A DNA stretch of 46,283 nucleotides. Source: Pseudomonadota bacterium (GTDB lineage: Bacteria; Pseudomonadota; Gammaproteobacteria; Steroidobacterales; Steroidobacteraceae). Under the pieces are notes generated by a model. That model ran no database searches. It was not told the DNA's origin and saw only the letters and a list, made by a program, of their open reading frames with translations. The stretch spans positions 1 through 46,283 of the forward strand of contig JAJYFU010000013.1 of assembly GCA_021790795.1 (NCBI GenBank), written 5' to 3'. Below are positions 11,289 to 20,201 of this stretch, piece by piece. A program made the position numbers and the translations under genes. Position 1 is the stretch's first letter. Each line of letters starts with the position of its first letter.

Positions 11289-11734
11289 AGGGAGCCTCGC
11301 GGGCCCCCGGGGGAGGTACGTCGTCGGCGCACGAGACGGCCCTCGGGGGCTTCGGGGAGGAACGTCCACCAGGACCGGTAATCCGCGGCTCGAACCCGCC
11401 CGCCGACGAAACCCGGTGGGCGGCGCGAGCCCACCGGCCCGGCGGCGCCGCTTCGAGCCGTCCACCCGCTTTACCAGGGCTGGTACGATATCCGCCGCCC
11501 GGCGATCGCGCCGGTGCGCCACAAAAACTCCGAGTACCGCCATTACGAGCCCGGCCCCATGACCCAGGCGCATCCTTCGGCTTCGGGACGGTTGCACCAC
11601 GGCATTGCCGGATCCGCCCGCCGGGCGCCTCTGCCTGCGGCGACGAACGAGTGGGACGCACGGCTCGCACCGGCGCGCCAGCTCGGGTCCCAGCCCGACT
11701 GGCGAGCACGGAACGCACTCTACGGATTACAACC
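11289..11734. other. Non-coding stretch, aldo/keto reductase to membrane protein
   Basis: About 445 bases, very GC-rich at the start. No convincing gene. Near 11390 the string GGCTCGAACCCG resembles a tRNA T-arm, but no complete cloverleaf can be built around it. Confidence 0.45.
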
Positions 11735-12667
11735 ATGAAAAGCGCCGACATTCGCCCTTCCGCCGCCGACCGTCACGTCGTCGAAGGGCAGATGACGCTG
11801 ACGGTACGCATCATCGGACTCGGAATCGCCGCGATGATCGTGCTGGCGATCGTCCTGGGTTCGTGGCGCGGCCTGGTCAGTCCGCTGCCGACCCGGGAAG
11901 CCCTCATCGTCGGCCTGACCACGGCGGAGGTCATCTTTGCCGCGGCGCTGGTTCTGCTCGGCAGCATCGTCGAGGGTTTCGGCTACGGCTTGTCGCTGGG
12001 CACGCGCTGGCCCTATACGCGCAACATCGTCGTACTGATGTTGCGCGGCGACCCCGAAGCGGCGCATCGCGTACTGGCCACGGCCGTCGGCCTGACGGCC
12101 CTGATCCTTGCCATGCTGCATCCGGATTACAGCACCTTGGTCGGCCTCGGCCTGATCGTGCTCACGGCGTTGTTCGGCATGGGCACGCTCTATGTTCTCG
12201 CGGGCCGTGCGCCGGCCTTCGTGCACGGGACGCACGGCCTGCTGGCCTATCTCGTATTCATCAATTATCTGGTCGCCCTGGTATTGCCTGCGGCGCACCT
12301 GGGCTCCTACCTCGACAGCATGATCCCCCTGCACGCCGTGCTGTTCGCCATCTTCATGGGTGGGATGGTCACGGGCCAGCGCGGGTTCGGCAAGCCGATC
12401 GAGCCCTTCCTGCGCCCACGACGCGCGTCGCAGTGGATCTTCGTCGTGCACGGCATCGCGGCGCTGCTGGTGCTTGGCACCCTGGGGTGGTTGAGTGCCG
12501 CCTTTCCGGTCGCCTTCGGACTGGCGCTCCTGCAGGCGGCCGTGGGGTTCTTCCTGTTTCATGCCGTGAACTCGAAGCCAAAGTCCCCTGGCACGCTGGT
12601 CGCCTTTCATCAGCTGATGGCACTGCTCATCACCACCGCCATCGTGTTGCAGTGGCGGTGGTGGTGA
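11735..12667 (+). CDS. Multi-pass membrane protein of unknown function
   Basis: A 310-residue protein with about eight hydrophobic spans separated by short loops (for example TVRIIGLGIAAMIVLAIVL and GLLAYLVFINYLVALVLP). Histidines lie within or next to spans (YLDSMIPLHAVLF, IFVVHGIAALLVL, FLFHAVNSKP, LVAFHQLMALL), a pattern seen in heme- or metal-binding membrane proteins, but I recognise no family. ATG 11735 (MKSADIRPSAADR) begins just before the hydrophobic part; no strong ribosome site is present. The short-chain dehydrogenase follows after 14 bases, or overlaps if its upstream GTG is used, so the two may be co-expressed. Confidence 0.7.
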   Translation: MKSADIRPSAADRHVVEGQMTLTVRIIGLGIAAMIVLAIVLGSWRGLVSPLPTREALIVGLTTAEVIFAAALVLLGSIVEGFGYGLSLGTRWPYTRNIVVLMLRGDPEAAHRVLATAVGLTALILAMLHPDYSTLVGLGLIVLTALFGMGTLYVLAGRAPAFVHGTHGLLAYLVFINYLVALVLPAAHLGSYLDSMIPLHAVLFAIFMGGMVTGQRGFGKPIEPFLRPRRASQWIFVVHGIAALLVLGTLGWLSAAFPVAFGLALLQAAVGFFLFHAVNSKPKSPGTLVAFHQLMALLITTAIVLQWRWW

Positions 12668-12681
12668 CCGTACCGCGCGTC

Positions 12682-13497
12682 ATGGCGACTCCGGGCGACG
12701 GACGCGTCGCGATCGTCACCGGCGCGGGACGCGGGCTGGGCCGGGCGATGGCCCTGGGTCTGGCGCGCGCCGGCATCCGGGTGGTGGCAACGGCCGCTCG
12801 GGAGCTCGCCGAGATCGAAGCAGTCGCGACCGAGGGGGCCGAAGGCAGGATCCTGCCGATGCTCGCCGACGTCACACGGGCAGCGGACACCGAGCGCCTC
12901 GTGGCCGCGGCGCTCGAGCGGTTTGGCAGGCTGGACATCCTGGTGAACAACGCCGGACGGGGCATGCGATACGTCAGCGAGACGTTCATGACCCAACCCA
13001 CCCGCTTCTGGGACGTCGAGCCCGAGACCTGGCGGATGGTCATCGATACCAACGTCAACGGACCGTTTCTCACGACCCGGGCCGCGGTACCGCACATGAT
13101 GCGTGCGGGATGGGGTCGTATCGTCAACATCTCGATGAATCACTCCACGATGCGCCGAGCAGGTTTCTCTCCCTACGGCCCGTCGAAGGCGGCCCTGGAG
13201 TCCGAGACGGTCATCTGGGCTCAGGATCTGCACGGCACCGGCGTGACGGTCAACGCCCTGCTGCCCGGCGGCGCCACCCTCACCGGGATGACGCCCGACA
13301 CCGTGCCGGCGAGCATCCGCAGCAGGCTGCTCGACCCTGCGATCATGGTGCCACCCTTGCTCTGGCTGATATCCAGCGCGGCAGATACGCTCTCCGGATG
13401 CCGAGTCACCGCCCACCAGTGGCAAAGCGGCAATCCGCTGGCGGCGGTCGAAAGCGCCGGCTGGACCAACATGACGACGGGTCAGCCGACTCCCTGA
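12682..13497 (+). CDS. Short-chain dehydrogenase/reductase (SDR)
   Basis: A 271-residue classical SDR, an NAD(P)-dependent oxidoreductase with a Rossmann fold. Visible: TGAGRGLG cofactor loop at about residues 14-21, LADVT, the NNAG motif, and the catalytic Ser-Tyr-Lys in NISMNHSTMRRAGFSPYGPSK. ATG 12682 places the usual eight residues before VAIVTGAG. GTG 12664, whose GTGA overlaps the stop of the membrane protein gene, is a possible coupled start. Substrate unknown. Confidence 0.88.
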   Translation: MATPGDGRVAIVTGAGRGLGRAMALGLARAGIRVVATAARELAEIEAVATEGAEGRILPMLADVTRAADTERLVAAALERFGRLDILVNNAGRGMRYVSETFMTQPTRFWDVEPETWRMVIDTNVNGPFLTTRAAVPHMMRAGWGRIVNISMNHSTMRRAGFSPYGPSKAALESETVIWAQDLHGTGVTVNALLPGGATLTGMTPDTVPASIRSRLLDPAIMVPPLLWLISSAADTLSGCRVTAHQWQSGNPLAAVESAGWTNMTTGQPTP

Positions 13498-13546
13498 CCG
13501 GGAGCTTTGCGGTCGAATGGGCGGGCGACGGCCTCGAGGTCGGGGG

Positions 13547-13990
13547 CTAGCGCTGGCGGCCTGGGCCCTGCGCAGTTTCGAGGAGCGCCGCCAGACTCGC
13601 GATGCGTTCGCGGATCTGGTCGCGAGCATCGCGAAACCGAGCGAGCATGTCTTGCGCAGCCAAACCGGGATCGCCGGACGCCGGATCGGGTATCGGCCAA
13701 TGCAGCCTGCGGACCTGCCCCGGCAGGACCGGGCAGACTTCCTCGGCGCACAGCGTGACCACCGCATCCAGTCCGGACGGGTCGATCTCGCCAACCGCCT
13801 TGGAGCGCTGCGCAGAGATATCGATGCCGAGTTCCGCCATCACCTCGACGGCATACGGATTGACTTTCGAGGGCCGCGACCCGGCGCTGAGCACGTCGAC
13901 GTCGCTGCCGAGCAACGCGCGCGCAAGACCCTCGGCCATCTGGCTACGCGCCGAGTTCGCCACGCAGAGAAAGAGAATCCGCCGCGTCAT
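13547..13990 (-). CDS. arsC: Arsenate reductase, low-molecular-weight phosphatase type
   Basis: A 147-residue cytoplasmic enzyme that reduces arsenate to arsenite using the thioredoxin-linked LMW-PTP mechanism. The P-loop CVANSARS holds Cys9 and Arg15 (CX5R), and the redox pair Cys81/Cys86 ([13 protein letters not shown]) matches Cys82/Cys89 of the S. aureus pI258 enzyme. PDPASG provides the general-acid Asp. ATG 13990 has AAGGAG 6 bases upstream and overlaps the acr3 stop by 4 bases (ATGA). Last gene of the arsI-acr3-arsC operon; it feeds arsenite to Acr3. Confidence 0.94.
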   Translation of the reverse strand: MTRRILFLCVANSARSQMAEGLARALLGSDVDVLSAGSRPSKVNPYAVEVMAELGIDISAQRSKAVGEIDPSGLDAVVTLCAEEVCPVLPGQVRRLHWPIPDPASGDPGLAAQDMLARFRDARDQIRERIASLAALLETAQGPGRQR

Positions 13991-15078
13991 GCGCGCTCCT
14001 TGGGCCGTCCGGGGGTCGCCGTACGCGCATCCGGGGCGGCGCAACCAACCCCCGAGCCGTTCCGCTCGTACCAAGGCCGGGTGCGGTTGACGATCCACAC
14101 GATGGAGAGCATCACGGGCACCTCGACCAGCACTCCGACGACCGTCGCGAGAGCCGCGCCCGACGCGATGCCGAACAGACTGATCGCGGTGGCGACGGCC
14201 AGCTCGAAGAAGTTGCTGGCGCCGATCAGCGCCGAGGGCGCCGCGACGCAATGCGCCTCGCCAAGAGCACGATTAAGCACGTAGCCGAGGCCGGCATTGA
14301 AATAGACCTGGATCAGAATGGGCACGGCCAGCAGCACGATAACCAGCGGCTGAGCGACGATCTGCCTGCCCTGGAAGGCGAACAGCACGATCAGCGTCGT
14401 GAGCAGCGCCCCCAGTGTCAGCGGCTGCAGGAATGTCAGCACCTGGCGCAGGCCCGGCTCGCCTCTTCGCGCAAGAACGCGGCGGCGCACGATCTGAGCA
14501 ATCAGTACCGGTATGACGATGTACAAGACCACGGAAAGCAGCAGCGTCTGCCAGGGCACCGTAATCGCCGCCAATCCGAGCAACACGCCGACGATGGGCG
14601 CGAAAGCAACGACCATCAGCAGGTCGTTGAGCGCGACCTGCGAGAGCGTGAAGTGCGGCTCGCCATGAGTCAGCTCGCTCCACACGAAGACCATCGCGGT
14701 GCAGGGGGCAGCCGCGAGGATCACGAGTCCGGCGACGTAAGAAGTGATCTGGCCGGCCGGCAGGAACGAGCGGAAGAGATGCGCGATGAACAGCCACCCG
14801 AGCAGCGCCATCGAGAAGGGCTTTACCGCCCAGTTCACGAACAGCGTGACGCCGATCCCGCGCCAATGCTCCTTGACTCGATGAAGCTCCGCGAAATCGA
14901 TCTTCACCAGCATCGGCACGATCATCAGCCAGATGAGCACGGCCACCGGCAGGTTGACCTGGGCGATTTGCGCCGCGGCAATCTCGTGAAACACCCCCGG
15001 AATCAGCTTCCCCAGCGCGATACCGACCGCGATGCACAGCGCCACCCACAACGTCAGATACCGCTGGAACACAGACAT
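13987..15078 (-). CDS. acr3: Arsenite efflux transporter Acr3
   Basis: A 363-residue, ten-span inner-membrane antiporter that expels arsenite. Family marks: [16 protein letters not shown] with the essential Cys126, [14 protein letters not shown], and [18 protein letters not shown] with the conserved Glu in a late span. ATG 15078 has GGAGG 8 bases upstream; an in-frame extension to 15099 is not needed. It lies 37 bases after arsI and overlaps arsC by 4 bases. This is the Acr3 family, not ArsB. Confidence 0.94.
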   Translation of the reverse strand: MSVFQRYLTLWVALCIAVGIALGKLIPGVFHEIAAAQIAQVNLPVAVLIWLMIVPMLVKIDFAELHRVKEHWRGIGVTLFVNWAVKPFSMALLGWLFIAHLFRSFLPAGQITSYVAGLVILAAAPCTAMVFVWSELTHGEPHFTLSQVALNDLLMVVAFAPIVGVLLGLAAITVPWQTLLLSVVLYIVIPVLIAQIVRRRVLARRGEPGLRQVLTFLQPLTLGALLTTLIVLFAFQGRQIVAQPLVIVLLAVPILIQVYFNAGLGYVLNRALGEAHCVAAPSALIGASNFFELAVATAISLFGIASGAALATVVGVLVEVPVMLSIVWIVNRTRPWYERNGSGVGCAAPDARTATPGRPKERA

Positions 15079-15115
15079 CAGTTTGTCCTCCGCGACCACG
15101 CCACGACCGGGCGAC

Positions 15116-15571
15116 TCAGGCGGTTTCGGACGTGCCGCGAGCCGGGCCGCAGCATGCGGACCGGGCTACGCCCGCCGCCGGATCGATTGGCGCGCCGTAG
15201 AAGGCGCTCTCCCCGGTGGTGAGAAAGGTCTCCCAGAGAACATCTTGCGGATCCCGGATCCAGCGCTTCTCGCTCTTGGCGTAGCAGCAGGTGGTGACGC
15301 CCTGCCGCGACACGGGTCTCCCGGCACGCTCCAGCCGAGCCTGGACATCCTCGAGCTGGGCGCGACTTTCGACCTGAATGCCCAGATGCTCGATGCCGGA
15401 CGCTGCGCCGCGCTGGCTGATCGCGAAATTCACCCGAGGGTCGTCCAGCATCCATTTTGCGTAATCGTCCTTCAGGACGGTGGGCTCGGCGGCAAAGAGT
15501 TCCGAGTAGAACCGGACCGAGGCCGCGAGGCTCTCGACGGCGACGTGGACGTGAAAGCGTTTCAAGGACAC
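15116..15571 (-). CDS. arsI: ArsI-type C-As lyase (glyoxalase/VOC family)
   Basis: A 151-residue vicinal-oxygen-chelate dioxygenase of the ArsI/CadI group. ArsI cleaves the carbon-arsenic bond of trivalent organoarsenicals such as methylarsenite. The substrate-binding vicinal pair Cys95-Cys96 is present in TTCCYAKSEKRW, and metal-ligand candidates are His8, His62 (GIEHLGIQ) and Glu114 (VLWETF), closely matching ArsI numbering. The tail has a further Cys-Cys (SACCGP). The start is GTG 15571 with GGAG close upstream. First gene of the ars operon, divergent from arsR. A function limited to metal binding, as suggested for CadI, is the alternative. Confidence 0.88.
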   Translation of the reverse strand: MSLKRFHVHVAVESLAASVRFYSELFAAEPTVLKDDYAKWMLDDPRVNFAISQRGAASGIEHLGIQVESRAQLEDVQARLERAGRPVSRQGVTTCCYAKSEKRWIRDPQDVLWETFLTTGESAFYGAPIDPAAGVARSACCGPARGTSETA

Positions 15572-15621
15572 TTCTCCATTGCCATCCCTACTCTTCGATG
15601 CGCTCTACCATTCTATGCTTC

Positions 15622-15637
15622 CAATTTAATCGAATTG
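15622..15637. promoter_or_regulatory. Candidate ArsR operator (dyad) between arsI and arsR
   Basis: The dyad CAATT-TAATCG-AATTG sits in an AT-rich patch (about 15605-15645) of the 121-base divergent spacer, against very GC-rich flanks. Position and symmetry suit a dimeric repressor controlling both directions. No match to a characterised ArsR site was computed. Confidence 0.45.
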
Positions 15638-15692
15638 TCTTTCGACCGCAAGCCCGGCCGCCCGAGAGTATGCACACTGCGGACATTTCGAT

Positions 15693-16073
15693 ATGCTTGC
15701 AATCATGAAATCAGCGGACGCGATCGCCGCACTCAGCGCCCTGGCCTCCGAAGCCCGGCTTGCGGTGTTCCGGCTGCTCGTGAAACGCGGCCCCGACGGC
15801 TATACGCCCAGCGAGCTCTCGCGGCGGCTCGGCGTGCCGTCCCCGACCCTTTCCTTCCACCTGCGAGAGCTGGCCAATGCCGGGCTGGTCATCGGCCGGC
15901 GGGAAGGTCGGAACCTCTTCTACAGCCCCAATCTCGAGCGCATGCAGACCGTGGTCGGATTTCTGACCGAGAATTGCTGCACGCTGGCCGATCAGGCCTG
16001 TGGCGCCAATTGCCAACCCCTCCCTGCCTCGTCACCGGCGACGCCCGCGACGAAGCGGCGCAAGCGCGCGTAG
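15693..16073 (+). CDS. arsR: ArsR-family arsenite-responsive repressor
   Basis: A 126-residue winged-helix repressor. The recognition region YTPSELSRRLGVPSPTLSFH (about 37-56) is clear, but the usual ELCVCDL cysteine motif of ArsR is absent from it. Instead cysteines cluster after the DNA-binding domain: Cys95, Cys96, Cys103 and Cys107 (ENCCTLADQACGANC). This matches the Acidithiobacillus ferrooxidans ArsR type, whose As(III) site is Cys95/Cys96/Cys102. The tail is Lys/Arg-rich. ATG 15693 was chosen; ATG 15705 (MKSADAIAAL) is equally plausible. Divergent from arsI, which it should control. Confidence 0.9.
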   Translation: MLAIMKSADAIAALSALASEARLAVFRLLVKRGPDGYTPSELSRRLGVPSPTLSFHLRELANAGLVIGRREGRNLFYSPNLERMQTVVGFLTENCCTLADQACGANCQPLPASSPATPATKRRKRA

Positions 16074-16140
16074 TACAGGCGGGCGGAGGCGCGACCGGCA
16101 TTGCACCGGCCCGCCCGGGGCGCCTTGCCCTGCTTGCGCT

Positions 16141-16334
16141 TTGTCTTTGCGGGAATCCCTCGCCCGTGCGCTGGCCGATGGCCGGTCGCGCAAGGCACTG
16201 ATCCGCGAGCTGATGGACAGGGCGCGTCGACTCGAGGAGGGAGGCCCGTGAATTCGCTGCTCGCATCGTTCCTTCTCCGAACGTCCGCCTGCGAGGTGCC
16301 GCTGCCCGGTTCTTACCGCGTCCCGTCAGCGTGA
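16141..16334 (+). other. Two possible coupled mini-ORFs downstream of arsR
   Basis: A 36-codon frame (TTG 16141 to TGA 16251) reads as an amphipathic helix (SLRESLARALADGRSRKALI). Its stop overlaps a GTG at 16248 preceded by a very strong AGGAGGGAGG; that second frame gives 28 codons (MNSLLASFLLRTSACEVPLP) and ends at 16334, inside the 3' end of the opposite MFS gene. The ribosome site is the best argument for translation; neither product is recognised. The first could be the remnant of a longer gene. Confidence 0.3.
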
Positions 16335-17714
16335 CACGTGCTCGAGGCGGCGTCGTGTGGTGGCGGGCCCGCTCAGCGCGATCAGACCGGCGATCAGTCC
16401 CGTGACCCCGATGCTGGCGAAACCCACGAAAAATGTCGTGGCGGCGACGAGTCCCGGCAGAAGCAAGGCCCCCACCGCGCCGCCACAATGGCCCAGGCCG
16501 TCCGAGAGTGCGAAACCCGTCGCGCGCGCCCGTGTCGGGAAAAGCTCCGCCGTATAGGTGTACGCCACCTGCAGGTACAAGCCCAGCGCGAGCGAGGCCA
16601 AAAACAGACCCACGGTCAACACCAGTCCGCCGGCCAGCGTGCCCACGATCAGCATGCTGATCAGCCAGACCACCGTTGAACCCAGAATCAGCGCGCGGCG
16701 ATCCACGCGATCGGCCAGCCACGTCATGATGAGCGCGCCGATGGGGTAGCCGACCGCTCCGATACCCAGGTACAGAATCGAGCTCCCCACCGGAAATCCA
16801 TGGTCGGCAATCAGGGTCGCCGCATCACCCAGGAAGCCGTAGTTGCCGATGTACCAGAAGAACCACATGAACGCGAGGATCAACAGTCGTCCGGAATACG
16901 GCGCCACCATGACGGACCGCCATGGAAGCCGGTGATGTTGCAATGACACCGTCTGGGGTTGCGGAGCGTCCAGCCGGGCGCCTCTGGCCCGGGCGATCGT
17001 CTCCATTCGCGTCACGATCGCATCCGCCCGCGCCACATGGCCGTGCAGCGCAAGCCACCGCGGGGATTCGGGCAGCTCGAACCGGGCGATCAGCCCTATC
17101 GTGGCGATGAGCCCGCCCACGACGAACAGCAGACGCCAGCCATAACTCAGCGTGGGCACCAGAGCGAGCGCGACGAACGGCGTCACCGCCTGGCCCAGGA
17201 TGCCGACCAGGAATGTGGCATTGGAGATGCGGCCGCGCTGCGCCGCCGGCGCGAGCTCACCCAGGTACGTCGACACGAGATTGAGGTCTGCCCCGACCCC
17301 GACGCCCGTCACGAAGCGCCATATCGAGAGGGTGACGATTCCCGTCGCGGTCGCATCCAGGAAGGACCCGAGCGCGGTGATCCCGATGGTGACCAGCAGG
17401 ATCTTGTACCGGCCAATACGGTCGGAAATGCTGCCGATCGCGATCGAGCCGACGACATAACCGACGAGGCCGACGGCGAGCGCCACGAAAAGAGTCTGCG
17501 AACCGGACAGATGGAACTGCGCCTCGATGGCCGGCATGCCGTAGCCGATATCCGCGATATCGAAGAACGTGAAGAAATATCCGATACCGATGATCAGCAG
17601 GTAGCCATAGGGCAGCGCCCACACCGGAATGCGATCCTGGCGCGCCAAGACCTCCGCCGCCGCAACCGCCGACGCTTCCCGAGTCGCATCAGCGCCTGCG
17701 CCCGCAGTCCCCAT
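16326..17714 (-). CDS. MFS transporter, metabolite:H+ symporter type
   Basis: A 462-residue, 12-span major facilitator of the sugar/aromatic-acid symporter branch. Visible: the loop 2-3 motif GSISDRIGRYKILLVT, the GRISNATFLVGILGQ segment after span 4-5, ELPESPRWLALHG in the central region, and a second-half motif WLADRVDRRALIL. ATG 17714 has GGAGG about 8 bases upstream; a longer frame to 17780 is not family-like. It converges on the ars region but lacks the GAPDH partner expected for ArsJ, so no arsenic role is proposed. Substrate unknown. Confidence 0.85.
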   Translation of the reverse strand: MGTAGAGADATREASAVAAAEVLARQDRIPVWALPYGYLLIIGIGYFFTFFDIADIGYGMPAIEAQFHLSGSQTLFVALAVGLVGYVVGSIAIGSISDRIGRYKILLVTIGITALGSFLDATATGIVTLSIWRFVTGVGVGADLNLVSTYLGELAPAAQRGRISNATFLVGILGQAVTPFVALALVPTLSYGWRLLFVVGGLIATIGLIARFELPESPRWLALHGHVARADAIVTRMETIARARGARLDAPQPQTVSLQHHRLPWRSVMVAPYSGRLLILAFMWFFWYIGNYGFLGDAATLIADHGFPVGSSILYLGIGAVGYPIGALIMTWLADRVDRRALILGSTVVWLISMLIVGTLAGGLVLTVGLFLASLALGLYLQVAYTYTAELFPTRARATGFALSDGLGHCGGAVGALLLPGLVAATTFFVGFASIGVTGLIAGLIALSGPATTRRRLEHVSR

Positions 17715-18612
17715 CCCAATACCCTCCGACGCGCATCGCCCAAGTGTTTGCCTCGACCCGTGCGCGCAACGCGCACCCATGCGGCTTGCGCACGCATGGG
17801 AACCGCGTGCCCGGCGTGGGGATCACGGACCTTCGCTCGGCCGCGTGATTTCGCTCAGCACGCTCGCACCGCAATATACGCACTCTTACTCAGCGTTGCG
17901 ACAGCGCAGCCCCGGCACCGCCCCCGCTCGCCATCTCTCTCGCCCCGGGGTTTTCTCCAGCTCGCATGCGCTCTGCACGCACTGCGCGACAGACACTGGA
18001 TTGGCATATGCCGATTCCACGCGCACCGAGTCACGGACGGACTCTGATCACTCGCAAACCATGGATTTCTGCCGCGCGGAACCGCCGATGCAAGAACGGC
18101 GCGCAATCATTTCGAACGGAATCCGGCATTCGCGGTGGGCGCAGCCCTCGCGACTCTGCGATGGCTCACGCTCGGGTAAGGATTATGAGATCACGGCACT
18201 CGATGTCTGGACCGCTTCTCACGCCGCGTGCAAAGCCGCGGAAATTCTCGGACAGGTCACTGAGATCCAGATGATCATCCACAAACTCGTCGCCACCGCG
18301 CAACCCGACAGCTTCGTCTGTCAGGTGCTCGGCCGTGAACCGGGGCTGAATTGACAGAGCATAACGCCAAGGGTCCGATCCCCCGCCGGGTTCCGGAAGC
18401 GCTGCGGCGGCAAGGGTCTCGACGCCGGGGCTCTCGCGCCGAGGCGAAAGCGCGAGCGGAGCGCGGGCGCGAAATTCGAAGGCCCCTGAGCGCAACCCGG
18501 ACGAACCGGAGGTCGTATCGAACGGTCGCCGGTAGAATGCCGTCCGGAACAGTCATCGCAATGCATCGATAGGGGGCAGGGTTCTGCCCCGACATCGACC
18601 GAGGAACAGACG
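17715..18612. other. Gene-poor stretch with one doubtful ORF
   Basis: About 900 bases between divergent genes. The only stretch with protein-like composition is a frame on the plus strand, ATG 18061 to stop 18354 (97 codons), whose second half reads ALDVWTASHAACKAAEILGQ and continues to PDSFVCQVLGREPGLN. It lacks a ribosome site and the antisense frame is also open, so it may be a remnant. Nothing else recognised. Confidence 0.3.
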
Positions 18613-19221
18613 ATGCGTAATCACCTCAAATCGGGTATCGCCTGGGTGGCGGTGCTCCTGTCCCTGGCGCTCCCGCTCACCGCGCGGGGCCAGACGCCGA
18701 CCGCACGCGCGCAGATGCGCGCGCTGCAGCAGACTCACTGGATACCCGAAGGCAGCGCGCACCCGCGCCACGTCATCTATGTTTTCATGGACGCCAATTG
18801 TCCATACTGCCACGCGCTGTGGCTTGCCCTGAAGCCGTACTACCGAACGGGCCTGCAGGTGCGGGAAGTCCTGGTCGGGGTCATCTCGGCCACCAGCCCC
18901 GGCAAAGCGGCCGCCATCTTCAACGCCGCAGATCCGGCCGCGGCGTTGCGCGTGAACGAGGTCCGCTGGGGTCGCGGGGTCGATCCGGGCGGCGGCATCA
19001 CGCCCGTCGCGCATCCGAGCGCGAAGGATATGCGCGAACTCGCTCACAATGAGGCGCTCATGCAGGCATTCGGCTTCGAGGGAACGCCGAGCCTGGTCCT
19101 CGCCGACGCCCAGGGCAGGGTCTATACCGTCGGAGGGCTTCCCCCGAAGGGCGATCTCGGGGTGATCGTGGGGACCGCCAGCGTTCCGCGACAGGGCGCG
19201 CAATCCACCGGAGGACATTGA
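18613..19221 (+). CDS. DsbG/DsbC-like periplasmic thiol:disulfide protein
   Basis: A 202-residue protein with a signal peptide (MRNHLKSGIAWVAVLLSLAL, cleavage probably after ARG/A-Q near 27) and a thioredoxin fold. The active site CPYC lies in YVFMDANCPYCHALW at about residues 55-69, as in DsbG/DsbC (sulfenate or disulfide reductase/isomerase). The cis-Pro loop is GFEGTPSLVLAD. The N-terminal dimerisation domain of E. coli DsbC/DsbG appears shortened. ATG 18613 has GAGGAA 7 bases upstream. No DsbD partner is nearby. Confidence 0.85.
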   Translation: MRNHLKSGIAWVAVLLSLALPLTARGQTPTARAQMRALQQTHWIPEGSAHPRHVIYVFMDANCPYCHALWLALKPYYRTGLQVREVLVGVISATSPGKAAAIFNAADPAAALRVNEVRWGRGVDPGGGITPVAHPSAKDMRELAHNEALMQAFGFEGTPSLVLADAQGRVYTVGGLPPKGDLGVIVGTASVPRQGAQSTGGH

Positions 19222-19328
19222 CGACCCGGTCATCGGCGAGCGGTCAGGTTGCCGGGGGACGCGTACACTGAGCGATGACCCTTGCCCCGGAAACGTGCTC
19301 CATGTCCTTTGAATCGTAACGGCCCGGG

Positions 19329-20018
19329 ATGAAAAAGCGTGTACTCCTCTGGAGCGGGCTGATCGTGCTCGGCTTGGCTGCCGCCGTGACGGCGGCAGTG
19401 CTGGCGAAGTCTGAAATGGAGCCGATTCTCGCCTGGGTCGCGGCCCGGCGAGGGGACGCATCCGTTCCGTTCATCTTCTTCTACGCCTTCGCCGCGCTGG
19501 TCCTGTTGCCCGATTCGCTGCTCACGATCGCGGCGGGAGCAATCTTTGGACTCGCCAGGGGGCTGGTGCTCGTATCGATCGGAAGCATGCTCGGCGCGAC
19601 AGCGGCCTTCTTCCTCGGCAGGAGCCTGGCCCGCGACTGGGTCCACCGCCGCATCGACCGCTGGCCGAAATTCCGGGCCCTTGATCGCGCGATCTCACGG
19701 CATGGCTTCTGGGTGGTATTCCTCACCCGTCTGTCGCCGATAATCCCCTATGGCCTGCTCAACTATACCTACGGCATCACCCGGGTGCGGGCACGCGATT
19801 ATCTGCTGGCCTCCTGGATCGGCATGCTGCCGGGCTCGCTGCTTTACGTATACGCCGGCACGGCCGCCGCCACGCTCGCCGAGGTGATCAGTGGCAGAGT
19901 GCCCATGGGTCGACGCGGCGACATTCTGTTGTGGCTAGGCCTCGTCGCAACGATCGCCGTGATCGGACTGCTGACGTATTTCGCGCGCCGCGAGCTTACG
20001 CGGGAGCTGCGCGCCTGA
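19329..20018 (+). CDS. TVP38/TMEM64 (VTT domain) membrane protein
   Basis: A 229-residue inner-membrane protein of the DedA-superfamily VTT group. The signature is intact: LPDSLLTIAAGAIFGLARGL, then GSMLGATAAFFLGRSLARDWV, the FLTRLSPIIPYGLLNYTYGI motif and ASWIGMLPGSLLYVYAGTAA. Such proteins are thought to act on membrane lipids or their translocation. The ribosome site before ATG 19329 is weak. It follows the DsbG-like gene by 107 bases on the same strand and may share its transcript. Confidence 0.88.
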   Translation: MKKRVLLWSGLIVLGLAAAVTAAVLAKSEMEPILAWVAARRGDASVPFIFFYAFAALVLLPDSLLTIAAGAIFGLARGLVLVSIGSMLGATAAFFLGRSLARDWVHRRIDRWPKFRALDRAISRHGFWVVFLTRLSPIIPYGLLNYTYGITRVRARDYLLASWIGMLPGSLLYVYAGTAAATLAEVISGRVPMGRRGDILLWLGLVATIAVIGLLTYFARRELTRELRA

Positions 20019-20201
20019 GATCTCGCGGATCCGGCGGCGGAGGATGAGTTCGATGTCAGGCCATGCGCCCGGTGCGCAGACCCGACGCGCCCAACTCGAC
20101 GACGTGCGAGGGAGCTTCGCCCGGAGTCGCCACGACGCATCGCGGGAGGCATGATCGCGGCACGCGCCGCGGAAGCGGTGATTCCCCGTGGGATGGCCAG
20201 C

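Noticed and set aside
11380-11450. tRNA gene suggested by a T-arm-like GGCTCGAACCCG
   Set aside because: No acceptor, D-arm and anticodon arm with correct spacing could be assembled.
16326-17714. ArsJ-type arsenical exporter
   Set aside because: The protein is a metabolite:H+ symporter-type MFS member, and the GAPDH partner of ArsJ is missing.
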